A stretch of DNA of 64,000 bases from Pseudoalteromonas arctica (lineage in GTDB: Bacteria > Pseudomonadota > Gammaproteobacteria > Enterobacterales > Alteromonadaceae): assembly GCF_012927645.1 (NCBI RefSeq), contig NZ_JABBMT010000005.1:124001-188000 (forward strand). The letters run 5' to 3'. Below the pieces are notes generated by a model. The model made no database searches and was not told where the DNA came from. It saw only the letters and a list, made by a program, of their open reading frames with translations. The translations under genes were made by a program, and so were the position numbers. This document shows positions 30,113 through 38,930 of this stretch, in pieces. Numbering within the stretch: the first letter of the stretch is position 1; every line of letters starts with the position of its first letter.

Positions 30113-31351
30113 ATGAAAAATAGCATAATTAACCTTGCACTTGCAGGTATTTTAGGCGTGTCACCTGTGGTATTTGCAGAAGGCCATAATAACGATAACT
30201 TTTCATTTACAGCACAGTCTATTGAATCACTAAAATTAAACTCTTTACTGACTGTTGATGATACTCAATTTGTATTTAATAATGCTTTATTGAATGAGGA
30301 TTGGGATAACTTTTTTGCTCTACATGCCCCTGTACTAGAAGATAAAAAAGAGCTAATTTTACACTGGGCCGGTTTTACCAGTATTAACCCGAAAATTATT
30401 TTAGCCTTGATAGAACAGCAAAGCGGTTTACTTTCAAACCCTGATGCTGACATCACTAATCCGTTAGCAGGTTTATCTGATGAGCAGGGTTTTGACGCGC
30501 AAGTAGAAGATGTCGTAACAAAATTAAGCCAGCGGTTTTATGCTTATAAGCAGTGGCAAGATAGCCAAGTGACGGCAAAAGTATCAAAATACAACAGTAC
30601 GGCTATTACTAACTTGCCTAGCACCCATAGTAGTACAGCTGCAACGGCTGCCCTGGTTAGTGTGTTTAAAAACCGTGATAAATTGGCAGTGGATCAGGAT
30701 AATGTTACTCACACGAATGTCGATTTAACTCGTTTTTTAGCCACCTTTGATAGTTTATTCCCTGAAAGCAGTACGCAACTGCAACGTTCATCAAAAAATT
30801 CAGCGCAAAGCAGTGAGCAGCAATTTGTTGCTGCCAGTTTTTCTATGGATCTACCTTGGCCATCAGGCTACTGGTATAGCGGTGGGGCTCACTCTAATAC
30901 AGGCTCAGGTTATCCATATTCATCGCTTGATTTTAATAATGGTTCTGGTGGCTGGGGCGCAAATACACCTTACGTACAAGCGGCGCATGGCGGTACTGTC
31001 ACGCGCTTTTCGTCATGTAATATCCGCGTAACACACTCCAGTGGTTATTCAACCAACTATTATCATATGTCTAATTTGCAGTATAGCAGTGGCGATTATG
31101 TGCAACCTGGCGCATGGCTTGGCCGTTATGCTAATAGCTATAACCAAGCGTTATGTGATGGAGGTCAATCATCTGGCCCGCATGTGCATTTTACTTTGTT
31201 GTATAACGGTCAGCAGGTGTCATTACATAATCAATATATTAGTGGTCACCGTATTGATGTAGGTAATAGTAACTATGATGATAATTGTAACCGCTTCTAC
31301 TTTGAGCGTAATGGTTACCGTACTTGTGCATGGGATCGTTTATACCGTTAA
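30113..31351 (+). CDS. Secreted M23 peptidase, LasA/beta-lytic type
   Basis: The 412-residue protein (LasA about 418) has a signal peptide at about 1-22, a propeptide of about 200 residues and a C-terminal M23A zinc peptidase domain. Zinc ligands are in GGAHSNTGSG with a following LDFNNGSGGWG, and in GPHVHFTLL (H-x-H near 356-358). The end carries a conserved Cys pair (DDNCNRFYF and GYRTCAWDRLYR). LasA-type enzymes cut glycine-rich peptide bonds in elastin or in the peptidoglycan of Gram-positive bacteria. A role in predation or competition is inferred. Own promoter and terminator. Confidence 0.92.
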   Translation: MKNSIINLALAGILGVSPVVFAEGHNNDNFSFTAQSIESLKLNSLLTVDDTQFVFNNALLNEDWDNFFALHAPVLEDKKELILHWAGFTSINPKIILALIEQQSGLLSNPDADITNPLAGLSDEQGFDAQVEDVVTKLSQRFYAYKQWQDSQVTAKVSKYNSTAITNLPSTHSSTAATAALVSVFKNRDKLAVDQDNVTHTNVDLTRFLATFDSLFPESSTQLQRSSKNSAQSSEQQFVAASFSMDLPWPSGYWYSGGAHSNTGSGYPYSSLDFNNGSGGWGANTPYVQAAHGGTVTRFSSCNIRVTHSSGYSTNYYHMSNLQYSSGDYVQPGAWLGRYANSYNQALCDGGQSSGPHVHFTLLYNGQQVSLHNQYISGHRIDVGNSNYDDNCNRFYFERNGYRTCAWDRLYR

Positions 31352-31384
31352 TATAATTGATTATTACGAAATAATATAGCTGAC

Positions 31385-31414
31385 CGCCCATAACATAGTT
31401 ATGGGCGTTTTTTT
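31385..31414 (+). terminator. Terminator of the LasA-like gene
   Basis: Perfect stem CGCCCATAAC/GTTATGGGCG with loop ATA and a run of seven T, 34 bp after the stop. Confidence 0.93.
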
Positions 31415-31493
31415 AGCTGTTGCTAAGTTAGATGATTGAATTTTATTCTCACAGGATATATTAATAAGCTACACCTGTTGATAGGACCTTGTA

Positions 31494-32318
31494 ATGGTAA
31501 ATGGATTGTTAATATTTGCGCTGATCGCATTTGTAGTTGTTTATTGGCGTTGGCCGATTATCCAAAACCGCTTGTGGCAAAAAAAGTATCAAGATTATCG
31601 TTTAGATGAAAAACAAAAAACATTATTATTACGGTATATGCCTATCTATCAAAAAATGACGGATGCTGATCGGGAAAAATTAGAGCGTCATATTGTCTGG
31701 TTTCTAAATGAAAAGCGCTTTATTGGTTGCGATGGTTTAATTCTTAACGAGAGTATGAAGTTGATTATTGCTGCGGATGCGTGTGTGTTGGTGCTTAATA
31801 AACCATGGCCACTTTATCAAAATGTGAAAGAAATTTTGCTGTATCCAAGTGCTTATTATGCACCGCAGACATCGCGTGATAGTGCCGGATTAGTAAGCTA
31901 TCATAATACTGTTCGTCAAGGCGAATCATGGCCTGGAGGGACTTTAGTACTAAGCTGGCACGATGTGCTTGAAGGGAACCGCTTACCCAGTGACGGGCAC
32001 AATTTAGTATTTCATGAATTTGCTCACCAACTTGATCAAGAAACAGGTAAAACCACTGGCACACCGTTATTAGCAAAGCAAACGGATTATCAACAATGGG
32101 GGCGTGTTTTTAGCCGCGCTTATAATCAGTTAAAAACTCATGTCGCGTATAATATGCCGCATGTTATTCATAGTTATGGTGCAACTAATGAAGCCGAATT
32201 TTTTGCCGTGATCACTGAAACTTTTCTCGAGAAGCCCAGTGAGCTGCGTCATTATGACCCTGAAATATACAGTTTATTGGTCGGCTATTATCAGTTTGAT
32301 CCAATAAAATGGCATTAA
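31494..32318 (+). CDS. MtfA-like M90 zinc peptidase
   Basis: The 274-residue protein has one N-terminal membrane helix (about 3-20) and the M90 active site HEFAHQLDQETG at about 174, with a downstream glutamate-containing helix (ATNEAEFFAVITETFL). E. coli MtfA binds the repressor Mlc and so affects glucose phosphotransferase genes, and also has aminopeptidase activity. MtfA is usually soluble, so the membrane anchor is a difference. The target here is unknown. It lies 106 bp before the amidohydrolase. Confidence 0.9.
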   Translation: MVNGLLIFALIAFVVVYWRWPIIQNRLWQKKYQDYRLDEKQKTLLLRYMPIYQKMTDADREKLERHIVWFLNEKRFIGCDGLILNESMKLIIAADACVLVLNKPWPLYQNVKEILLYPSAYYAPQTSRDSAGLVSYHNTVRQGESWPGGTLVLSWHDVLEGNRLPSDGHNLVFHEFAHQLDQETGKTTGTPLLAKQTDYQQWGRVFSRAYNQLKTHVAYNMPHVIHSYGATNEAEFFAVITETFLEKPSELRHYDPEIYSLLVGYYQFDPIKWH

Positions 32319-32424
32319 CCGCCAAATAACGATGCTTTATCAGATATCGCTGGTAACTTGCTGCCGTTTTTGTTGCAATCATGTTTATAAGATGAGAATT
32401 GCAATAAAAATAAGCGAGAAGGCG

Positions 32425-35400
32425 ATGAAAACAATGCTTCATACGGCAATGGCTGTAGCTGTGTCACTGGCGCTATATAGTCAGGCTCAGGCACAAGATA
32501 ATGATGACAAAAAATGGCAAGTGGATGCGCCACAAGGGCAATTTGCTGATGCTAATATTAGTGTCTCGCAAGGCACTTGGATGAATATCGATGTCAGTCC
32601 TGATGGCAAAACCATTGCGTTTGATTTACTGGGCGATATTTACACTATGCCGATGGCTGGTGGCACTGCCACGCAACTGACCTCTGATATCGCATGGCAA
32701 ATGCAACCGCGTTTTAGTCCTGATGGTAAACATATTGCGTTTACCTCAGATCAAGGTGGTGGCGATAATATCTGGTTGATGGATTTAAACGGTGAGAATC
32801 AAACCGCAGTAACCGATGAAACGTTTCGCTTATTGAACAGTCCCGCATGGAGCCCCGACGGCGACTATATTGTTGCTCGTAAGCATTTTACAGCGAGCCG
32901 TTCATTAGGCGCAGGTGAAGTATGGCTTTATCATAAAGCGGGTGGCAAAGGTGTACAGCTTACTAAACGTGAGAATGATCAAAAAGATTTAGGTGAGCCG
33001 ATGTTTTCACCTGATGGCCGATATGTTTATTTTTCACATGATGCAACGCCGGGTAAAACCTTTCATTATTCAAAAGATTCGGTTGCTGGCATTTATAAAA
33101 TCAAGCGTTACGATCGACAAACCGGTGAGATAGAAACGATTATTGATGGTATGGGCGGTGCTATTAGACCAACGCCGTCGCCAGATGGTGAGAAGCTTGC
33201 GTATATTAAGCGTGATGACTTTCAAACTAGCTTGTATCTATATGATTTAACGTCCGGTAAGCACACTAAGTTATACGATAAACTTGAGCGTGATATGCAA
33301 GAGACTTGGGCTATACATGGCGTGTATCCAACCATTGCATGGACACCAGATAATAACCAACTGGTATTTTGGGCCGGGGGGACAATTCATAAACTTGATG
33401 TGCAAGATGGCGATGTAGAAACCGTACCATTTGAAGTAAAAACCAGCAAAAAAATTCAACAAGCAGTGCGCTTTACACAGAACCTTGATAGTGATGAGTT
33501 TGACGTAAAAATGCTACGTAACGTACAAGTATCACCTGATGGCGAAACCGCGATTTTTGAAGCGCTTGGGCATATTTATAAACGCGATTTAGAGTCAGGT
33601 AAAATTAAACGTTTAACGAAACAAGATAACCATTTCGAGTTATTTCCGCAGTTTTCACGTGATGGTAAAAAAATAGTTTATGTAACCTGGGATGATAACG
33701 AGCAGGGCGCTGTACGAGTTGTCTCTGCGCGCAGTGGTCGCGGTGACGATATTACCACAGAGCCAGGTAAATATGTTGAGCCAACATTTAGCCCTGATGG
33801 CAAAACAGTGGTATACCGTAAAGCGACAGGAGGCAGTATTTTAAACCCTGATTGGTCACTGCATCCGGGAATTTATGCCGTGAGTAGCAAAGGCGGAAAA
33901 GCTGAGTTAATTTCTAAAAGTGGTTATCAGCCGCAGTTTGCATCAGCTAATGATCGAGTTTTTGTGATGAGCCCATGGCCCAAGCCAACGCTGAGTGTGG
34001 TTGAGCTGGAGTCTAAAAAAGTCTCTAAATTGTATGAGTCTGAACATGCCACTGAGTTTAGAGTATCGCCTGATGGCAAGTACCTTGCTTTTGCTGAGCG
34101 CTTTAAAGTGTTTGTTACACCACTCGTTGAAAGCGGTAAAACTATAAATATTGGCCCTAAAGATAGTCAATTCCCAATCGAGCAGTTATCGGTGCGTGCC
34201 GGTGAAAACATTAGTTGGAGCGCAAGCAGCGATAAATTATATTGGACACTCGGCCCTGAATTATATCATGCAAGTTTAGCGGGGTTGTTTGATATCAATA
34301 AAGCAGATGATGCTGATTTTAAAGTAAAAAGTGGTGAAAACATCGGTTTTACTACTAAAATGGCTGAGCCTAAAGGCATGATAGCCTTAACGGGCGCCCG
34401 TATAATCACCATGCAAGGTGAACAAGTCATTGAAAATGGTATACTACTAACCGATGGTAAACATATTAAAGCCGTTGGCACAGCTGCTGATATTAACATT
34501 CCAAAAGGCGCACAGGTAATTGATGTAACAGGTAAAACAATTATGCCAGGAATTGTTGATGCGCACGCCCATGGCTCACAAGGTAGCGATGAGATCATTC
34601 CTGAGCAAAATTGGAAAAACTTAGCTGGTTTGTCGTTGGGCGTAACGACAATTCATGATCCCTCAAATGATACGTCTGAAATATTTACTGCAAGTGAAAT
34701 GCAAAAATCAGGTGCGATTGTAGGTCCACGTATTTTCTCAACGGGTACTATTTTGTATGGGGCTAACATGCCTGGGTATACCTCGCATATTGACTCATTA
34801 GACGATGCTAAATTTCACTTAGAGCGATTAAAGAAAGTTGGCGCGTTTAGTGTTAAATCATATAACCAACCACGTCGAGAGCAGCGCCAACAAGTTATTG
34901 AAGCTGGCCGAGAGCTTGAAATGATGGTGGTGCCAGAAGGTGGTTCATTATTACAACATAATTTAACGATGGTGGTTGATGGTCATACGGGCATTGAGCA
35001 CTCAATTCCAGTGGCAAACATATACGACGATATAAAGCAGCTTTGGTCACAAAGTGATGTAGGCTACACGCCAACACTTGGGGTAGCGTATGGAGGCATT
35101 TGGGGTGAAAACTATTGGTATGACAAGACTGATGTGTGGAACCACCCTCGTTTAAGTAAATTTGTGCCGAAAAATCAATTACTACCGCGTTCAATGCGCC
35201 GCGTTAAAGCGCCCGATCATCACTATAATCACTTTAATAATGCGCGAGTCGCAAAAGAGCTACAAGATTTAGGTGTTTTAGTAAATCTAGGTGCACATGG
35301 TCAGCGCGAAGGCCTTGCAGCGCACTGGGAGATTTGGATGTTTGCTCAAGGCGGTATGAGTCCACTGGAAGCTATTCGTGCGGCGACGCTTGATCCGGCC

Positions 35401-35607
35401 AAGTACATCGGCCTTGATCAGAATATCGGTTCATTGGAAGTCGGTAAACTGGCTGACTTAATGGTGATCGATGGTAATCCACTGACTAATATTCGTGATA
35501 CAGATAAAGTTGATTACACGATGATCAACGGTCGGTTATTTGATGCCGCGACTATGAATGAAGTCGGCAAAAAAGCACGCGATAAATTGTACTTTGAAGA
35601 TAAGTAA
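32425..35607 (+). CDS. Secreted amidohydrolase with TolB-like beta-propeller
   Basis: The 1060-residue protein has a signal peptide (MKTMLHTAMAVAVSL and following, cut after AQA near residue 24). It then carries about ten WD40-like/TolB repeats with the signature FSPDGK, and a C-terminal amidohydrolase domain from about residue 655. The metal motif is VDAHAHG near 710, a probable carboxylated lysine lies in SVKSYN, and GIEHS and NLGAHGQR follow. The family includes prolidase/dipeptidase-like and imidazolonepropionase-like enzymes. The substrate cannot be predicted. I chose ATG 32425, preceded by GAGAAGG, since upstream in-frame codons lack a signal peptide. A terminator follows. Confidence 0.9.
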   Translation: MKTMLHTAMAVAVSLALYSQAQAQDNDDKKWQVDAPQGQFADANISVSQGTWMNIDVSPDGKTIAFDLLGDIYTMPMAGGTATQLTSDIAWQMQPRFSPDGKHIAFTSDQGGGDNIWLMDLNGENQTAVTDETFRLLNSPAWSPDGDYIVARKHFTASRSLGAGEVWLYHKAGGKGVQLTKRENDQKDLGEPMFSPDGRYVYFSHDATPGKTFHYSKDSVAGIYKIKRYDRQTGEIETIIDGMGGAIRPTPSPDGEKLAYIKRDDFQTSLYLYDLTSGKHTKLYDKLERDMQETWAIHGVYPTIAWTPDNNQLVFWAGGTIHKLDVQDGDVETVPFEVKTSKKIQQAVRFTQNLDSDEFDVKMLRNVQVSPDGETAIFEALGHIYKRDLESGKIKRLTKQDNHFELFPQFSRDGKKIVYVTWDDNEQGAVRVVSARSGRGDDITTEPGKYVEPTFSPDGKTVVYRKATGGSILNPDWSLHPGIYAVSSKGGKAELISKSGYQPQFASANDRVFVMSPWPKPTLSVVELESKKVSKLYESEHATEFRVSPDGKYLAFAERFKVFVTPLVESGKTINIGPKDSQFPIEQLSVRAGENISWSASSDKLYWTLGPELYHASLAGLFDINKADDADFKVKSGENIGFTTKMAEPKGMIALTGARIITMQGEQVIENGILLTDGKHIKAVGTAADINIPKGAQVIDVTGKTIMPGIVDAHAHGSQGSDEIIPEQNWKNLAGLSLGVTTIHDPSNDTSEIFTASEMQKSGAIVGPRIFSTGTILYGANMPGYTSHIDSLDDAKFHLERLKKVGAFSVKSYNQPRREQRQQVIEAGRELEMMVVPEGGSLLQHNLTMVVDGHTGIEHSIPVANIYDDIKQLWSQSDVGYTPTLGVAYGGIWGENYWYDKTDVWNHPRLSKFVPKNQLLPRSMRRVKAPDHHYNHFNNARVAKELQDLGVLVNLGAHGQREGLAAHWEIWMFAQGGMSPLEAIRAATLDPAKYIGLDQNIGSLEVGKLADLMVIDGNPLTNIRDTDKVDYTMINGRLFDAATMNEVGKKARDKLYFEDK

Positions 35608-35625
35608 TTATTAGGGTTATACCTT

Positions 35626-35650
35626 AAAGCGGCTAAATAGCCGCTTTTTT
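35626..35650 (+). terminator. Terminator of the amidohydrolase gene
   Basis: Perfect stem AAAGCGGCTA/TAGCCGCTTT with a 2-nt loop and T run. It abuts the stop of the TetR gene on the other strand. Confidence 0.9.
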
Positions 35651-36231
35651 TATAGGCTACTTGCTATTAGTTGGCGTAATAATACTGGGTCTTGCAATAG
35701 TGTATTACTGGAGTGCGTCACTCTAGCCTGACAGATCATACCTTCTTTTAAGGTCATTAATAATTGTGCTAACTGTATGGTTTTTTCTAACTGACCTTTA
35801 AGTTGTTCTGTGTGTGAGAGTTTATCGAACAATAACTGTAAAACTGATTCTTTGTGTGCTTTGCAAAGCATCGCTATAGGGTGGTCGCTTTGTGGAAACT
35901 CCGCTGCGGTATTAATAAAAAAACAGCCATTAAAATCGCCAAGCTCAGGCGCTTTATTATCTATCCAACTTGCGATAGCGCTAAATAGTGCACTGGCAAC
36001 TTGTTGCGGTGTTGTACAGTCTGCAATTTGGTTTCTTAGCCATTCATTAAAACGTTGATCTCTTAATTCCAGACAGGCGCAGACCAGCTCTTCTTTACTA
36101 ACAAAATGGTTATAAAGGGTTTTTTTTGCCACATTCGCAAGTTTAAGTATTTCGTTAATACCAACACTGTGAATGCCTTTTTGATAGAAGGTATTCAGCG
36201 CCGTATTAATTATATGGGTGCGTTTATCCAT
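35650..36231 (-). CDS. TetR/AcrR family repressor
   Basis: The 193-residue regulator has a TetR helix-turn-helix at about 20-45 (GIHSVGINEILKLANVAKKT followed by LYNHF) and a TetR_C ligand domain with two cysteines. I start it at ATG 36231, with AGGAG 6 nt upstream; the GTG two codons before overlaps that site. It is divergent from the HPP gene, and the intergenic region contains two TAGAC...GTCTA sites, so it most likely represses itself and the HPP gene. The inducer is unknown. Confidence 0.93.
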   Translation of the reverse strand: MDKRTHIINTALNTFYQKGIHSVGINEILKLANVAKKTLYNHFVSKEELVCACLELRDQRFNEWLRNQIADCTTPQQVASALFSAIASWIDNKAPELGDFNGCFFINTAAEFPQSDHPIAMLCKAHKESVLQLLFDKLSHTEQLKGQLEKTIQLAQLLMTLKEGMICQARVTHSSNTLLQDPVLLRQLIASSL

Positions 36232-36260
36232 GTTCACTCCTAAAAATATAAGCTTGACAT

Positions 36261-36309
36261 AAGTAGACCGACTTGTCTACGCTGCACGGGTAGATAAGTC
36301 GGTCTACTT
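36261..36309. promoter_or_regulatory. Paired TetR operators forming a large inverted repeat
   Basis: A 20-bp inverted repeat (36261-36280 and 36290-36309) with one mismatch and a 9-bp spacer. Each arm is itself a partial palindrome, TAGACCGACTTGTCTA and TAGATAAGTCGGTCTA, resembling the NemR-type TAGACC-N4-GGTCTA box. A -35 TTGACA (36254-36259) precedes the left arm, so a bound repressor would cover the plus-strand promoter. Confidence 0.85.
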
Positions 36310-36323
36310 GTTTGGAGGTGATT

Positions 36324-36800
36324 ATGAATTATTCGTTGTATAAAGCACTCAATGCGGGTGTATTTTCTGCAATGACATTATTGGTATTGGCGTATTTAGA
36401 AAGTGTAGGGAATTATGGAATGTGGTTAATGGCCCCGTTTGGTGCAACAGCCGTGTTAGTATTTGGTGTACCACAGAGCCCGCTAGCTAAAGCAAAAAAC
36501 GTGATAGTAGGGCATTTTTTGACTGCGCTTATAGGTGTGACTTTTGTGAGTTTTTTGGGGAGTGATCCAATCAGTATTGCCCTCGCCACAGGTTTTGCGA
36601 TAACAGCAATGATGCTTACAGATACAATCCATCCAGCGGCGGGAGCGAACCCTATTTTGATCATAGTAACTGGGCAAAGTTGGGATTTCTTGTTGATGCC
36701 AGTGTTGCTAGGAACTGTATTTATTGTGCTCTGCGGTACATTAGCTAATGGCGCAAATAAAAAAGTGGGGCAGTACGTAGCGTATAAAAAAACCGCTTAA
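36324..36800 (+). CDS. HPP family integral membrane protein
   Basis: The 158-residue protein has about five membrane segments and HPP family features: APFGATAVLVFG near residue 33 and the name-giving motif as HPAAGANP (normally HPPAGA) near 100. Some plant and cyanobacterial members move nitrite. Bacterial function is not settled. The start is ATG 36324 with GGAGG 5 nt upstream. Repressed probably by the divergent TetR protein. Confidence 0.9.
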   Translation: MNYSLYKALNAGVFSAMTLLVLAYLESVGNYGMWLMAPFGATAVLVFGVPQSPLAKAKNVIVGHFLTALIGVTFVSFLGSDPISIALATGFAITAMMLTDTIHPAAGANPILIIVTGQSWDFLLMPVLLGTVFIVLCGTLANGANKKVGQYVAYKKTA

Positions 36801-36814
36801 AAGCGGTTTTTTTT
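36787..36814 (+). terminator. Terminator of the HPP gene
   Basis: AAAACCGCTT pairs with AAGCGGTTTT over a 2-nt loop and is followed by a run of T. The stop codon lies inside the stem. Confidence 0.9.
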
Positions 36815-36832
36815 GCTACGAGTCTAAAGTTA

Positions 36833-37204
36833 TTACACAACCCCGCGCGGTAAGCGGCAATCGTGATCTTTTTTAGCTAGGTACACAATCCAAAACTCTT
36901 CGGCAGTGTAACCTTCTTCATTAGTTGTTGTTATAGTAAATGGTGCTTTTTTAACCGCTGCTTTAGCTGGCACTGCTGATTTAGTTTTAGTTTTCTTAGC
37001 TGGCGCTGTTGCAGCAGGTTGCTCAGCCGTTTTACCAGAAGTAAGCTGCTCTGTTAATTCAGCAACTTCTGCAAGGCGTAAGTTTTTGCCGCCGTCGATG
37101 CTGTACCAACCAGGTTTGGTGGTGATTTCAGGTTTCTTACCATTGGCTGCTTGGTATGCTGCTTCAAAGGCATTTAATACTTCTGTTTTGTCTAGTTTGC
37201 TCAT
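36833..37204 (-). CDS. Conserved hypothetical with Ala/Lys-rich linker
   Basis: The 123-residue protein has an N-terminal part (MSKLDKTEVLNAFEAAYQAA and GWYSIDGGKNLRLAEVAEL), a low-complexity linker of Ala, Pro, Lys and Thr (about 57-86), and a conserved-looking C-terminal end (EEGYTAEEFWIVYLAKKDHD). The linker recalls histone H1-like or FtsK-type linkers, but there is no sign of catalysis. I do not recognise the family. It is convergent with the HPP gene and divergent from Nif3. Confidence 0.65.
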   Translation of the reverse strand: MSKLDKTEVLNAFEAAYQAANGKKPEITTKPGWYSIDGGKNLRLAEVAELTEQLTSGKTAEQPAATAPAKKTKTKSAVPAKAAVKKAPFTITTTNEEGYTAEEFWIVYLAKKDHDCRLPRGVV

Positions 37205-37354
37205 CAGAGACCCTATACGTTGTAAACACAGATTGAGAATATTTATTTATACCTATTTTTGACCTACTTTTCAATTTTTTGCGATTTTCCTTCCATTTTA
37301 GCTCTATAAACGCCAAAATTTGCACAGAATTTAACGCTAATCTGGAATAACAAA

Positions 37355-38107
37355 ATGCAGCGCAGAGAGTTTAATCAATTACTAAATACCATTTTAACAC
37401 CTGATTCTATTCAAGACTTTTGTCCGAATGGGCTGCAAGTGGAAGGGCGTGAACAGATTAAAAAAATTGTGACAGGTGTCACTGCCAGTCAAGCATTAAT
37501 TGATGCTGCAATTGCGCATAGCGCAGATACAATACTTGTTCATCATGGCTATTTTTGGAAAGGTGAAGCACAACCTATTACTGGTATGAAAAAACGTCGC
37601 ATAGCTGCGTTACTTAATCACGATATCAATTTATTTGCCTATCATTTACCTCTTGATGTGCATCCAACAATAGGTAATAACGCGCAACTGGCACAATTAC
37701 TTGATCTAGAAATGATGAGTGGTTTGGAGCCGAACACAAGGAGTGTGGCGGTAACAGGGCGGTTAAAAACCCCTATGAGTGGTAAACACTTCGCACAAAA
37801 AATAGCAACTGCATTGAATCGAGAGCCATTGGTTAGTTTAGTACGCGATGAGCCAATAGAAACAATTGCGTGGTGCACAGGCGGCGGGCAAGGGTATATT
37901 GATTTAGCGGCAAGTCAGGGTATCGATGCTTACCTAACAGGGGAGGCTTCAGAGCAAACAATTCACAGTTCGCGAGAGCAAAAAATAGATTTTTTTGCCG
38001 CAGGGCATCATGCAACCGAGCGCTATGGCATAAAAGCACTCGGAGAGTTGTTGGCAGAGCAACATGGCTTTGATGTAACATTTATTGATATAGATAACCC
38101 AGTGTAA
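37355..38107 (+). CDS. Nif3-like dinuclear metal centre protein (YbgI family)
   Basis: The 250-residue protein is of usual length for YbgI/Nif3. Metal ligands lie in ILVHHGYFW near residue 63, LFAYHLPLDVHP near 92, and AGHHATERYGIKALGE near 212. E. coli YbgI/DUF34 is a toroidal hexamer with a di-iron or dizinc site; a role in GTP cyclohydrolase or metal homeostasis has been proposed but not settled. Monocistronic, with the DUF218 gene convergent 6 bp after it. Confidence 0.92.
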   Translation: MQRREFNQLLNTILTPDSIQDFCPNGLQVEGREQIKKIVTGVTASQALIDAAIAHSADTILVHHGYFWKGEAQPITGMKKRRIAALLNHDINLFAYHLPLDVHPTIGNNAQLAQLLDLEMMSGLEPNTRSVAVTGRLKTPMSGKHFAQKIATALNREPLVSLVRDEPIETIAWCTGGGQGYIDLAASQGIDAYLTGEASEQTIHSSREQKIDFFAAGHHATERYGIKALGELLAEQHGFDVTFIDIDNPV

Positions 38108-38113
38108 ATAATA

Positions 38114-38893
38114 CTACAGCGCTTCTGGATCAACCCAGCGGCGCACTGTAATCCAGGCACTACCAACAACTTCATGCCAATAGCTTGTCACTGCTTTTAA
38201 TGCTTCAATATTTGGAATGTATTGTTTGTGAGCAGGCCAAGCAGAAAAATCATAAAAGTCGGTAGCAGCGGGTATGACATCAACCCCTTGCGCATTGAAT
38301 AAATCCTTCGCGCGGGTCATATGACTTGCTGAAGTGACCAGTGCAACTTTAAAATCAACAAGGGAGGGTGCTAAAAGGCGTGCTTCATCGGCGGTATCCA
38401 TAGCCGCAGGGTTTTGTTTAATACGCTTAGCATCAATGCCTAAGCTAATGGCTGTTTGCTGCATTAAGCTACTGTTAGTGACATTGCCATAGCCACCACC
38501 AGAGACGATAAGTTGCGCATGAGGATATAGGTACGCCAATCGTATTCCTTCAACTAAGCGGCTTTTAGCACAATTACCAAGTTGACTATTAGCGTTGAGT
38601 TTTGGGTTAGGGTTTACGTCACAGCCAAGTACTACGATTTTATCAATCGTCAGCTGTTTTTCTGTGTTGAAGGTGTATTTTAATTGTGAATTAGAAGCAA
38701 TTATTTTTTGACCGATAAAAGGGGTGCTGATCAGCAATAAGCAGCTTATGGAAATTAATCCAATTAATACACTACCTTTATTGGTTCGCAGCGCCATTAA
38801 TAAGCACACAAAACACAGTAGTCCGGATAATGGCAGTGGCATCAGCATTGCGCCGATAATTTTTTTTAGTTCAAACATCGCAGTAGCATACAT
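38114..38893 (-). CDS. DUF218 (ElyC/SanA/YdcF family) envelope protein
   Basis: The 259-residue protein has two N-terminal membrane segments (about 10-33 and 40-58) and the DUF218 domain: KIVVLGCDVNPN near 85, LIVSGGGYGN near 129, DTADEARLL and VTSASHMTRAKDLFNAQGV. E. coli ElyC affects undecaprenyl phosphate carrier and peptidoglycan synthesis; the topology is the same. Two starts are possible (residue 1 or the Met at residue 6), neither with a good ribosome site. Confidence 0.88.
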   Translation of the reverse strand: MYATAMFELKKIIGAMLMPLPLSGLLCFVCLLMALRTNKGSVLIGLISISCLLLISTPFIGQKIIASNSQLKYTFNTEKQLTIDKIVVLGCDVNPNPKLNANSQLGNCAKSRLVEGIRLAYLYPHAQLIVSGGGYGNVTNSSLMQQTAISLGIDAKRIKQNPAAMDTADEARLLAPSLVDFKVALVTSASHMTRAKDLFNAQGVDVIPAATDFYDFSAWPAHKQYIPNIEALKAVTSYWHEVVGSAWITVRRWVDPEAL

Positions 38894-38930
38894 AAAATAG
38901 TTTTATATATGCTACTGGGTAAACACGATT

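Noticed and set aside
32332-32424. N-terminal extension of the amidohydrolase
   Set aside because: The extra 31 residues come before a good signal peptide with its own ribosome site.
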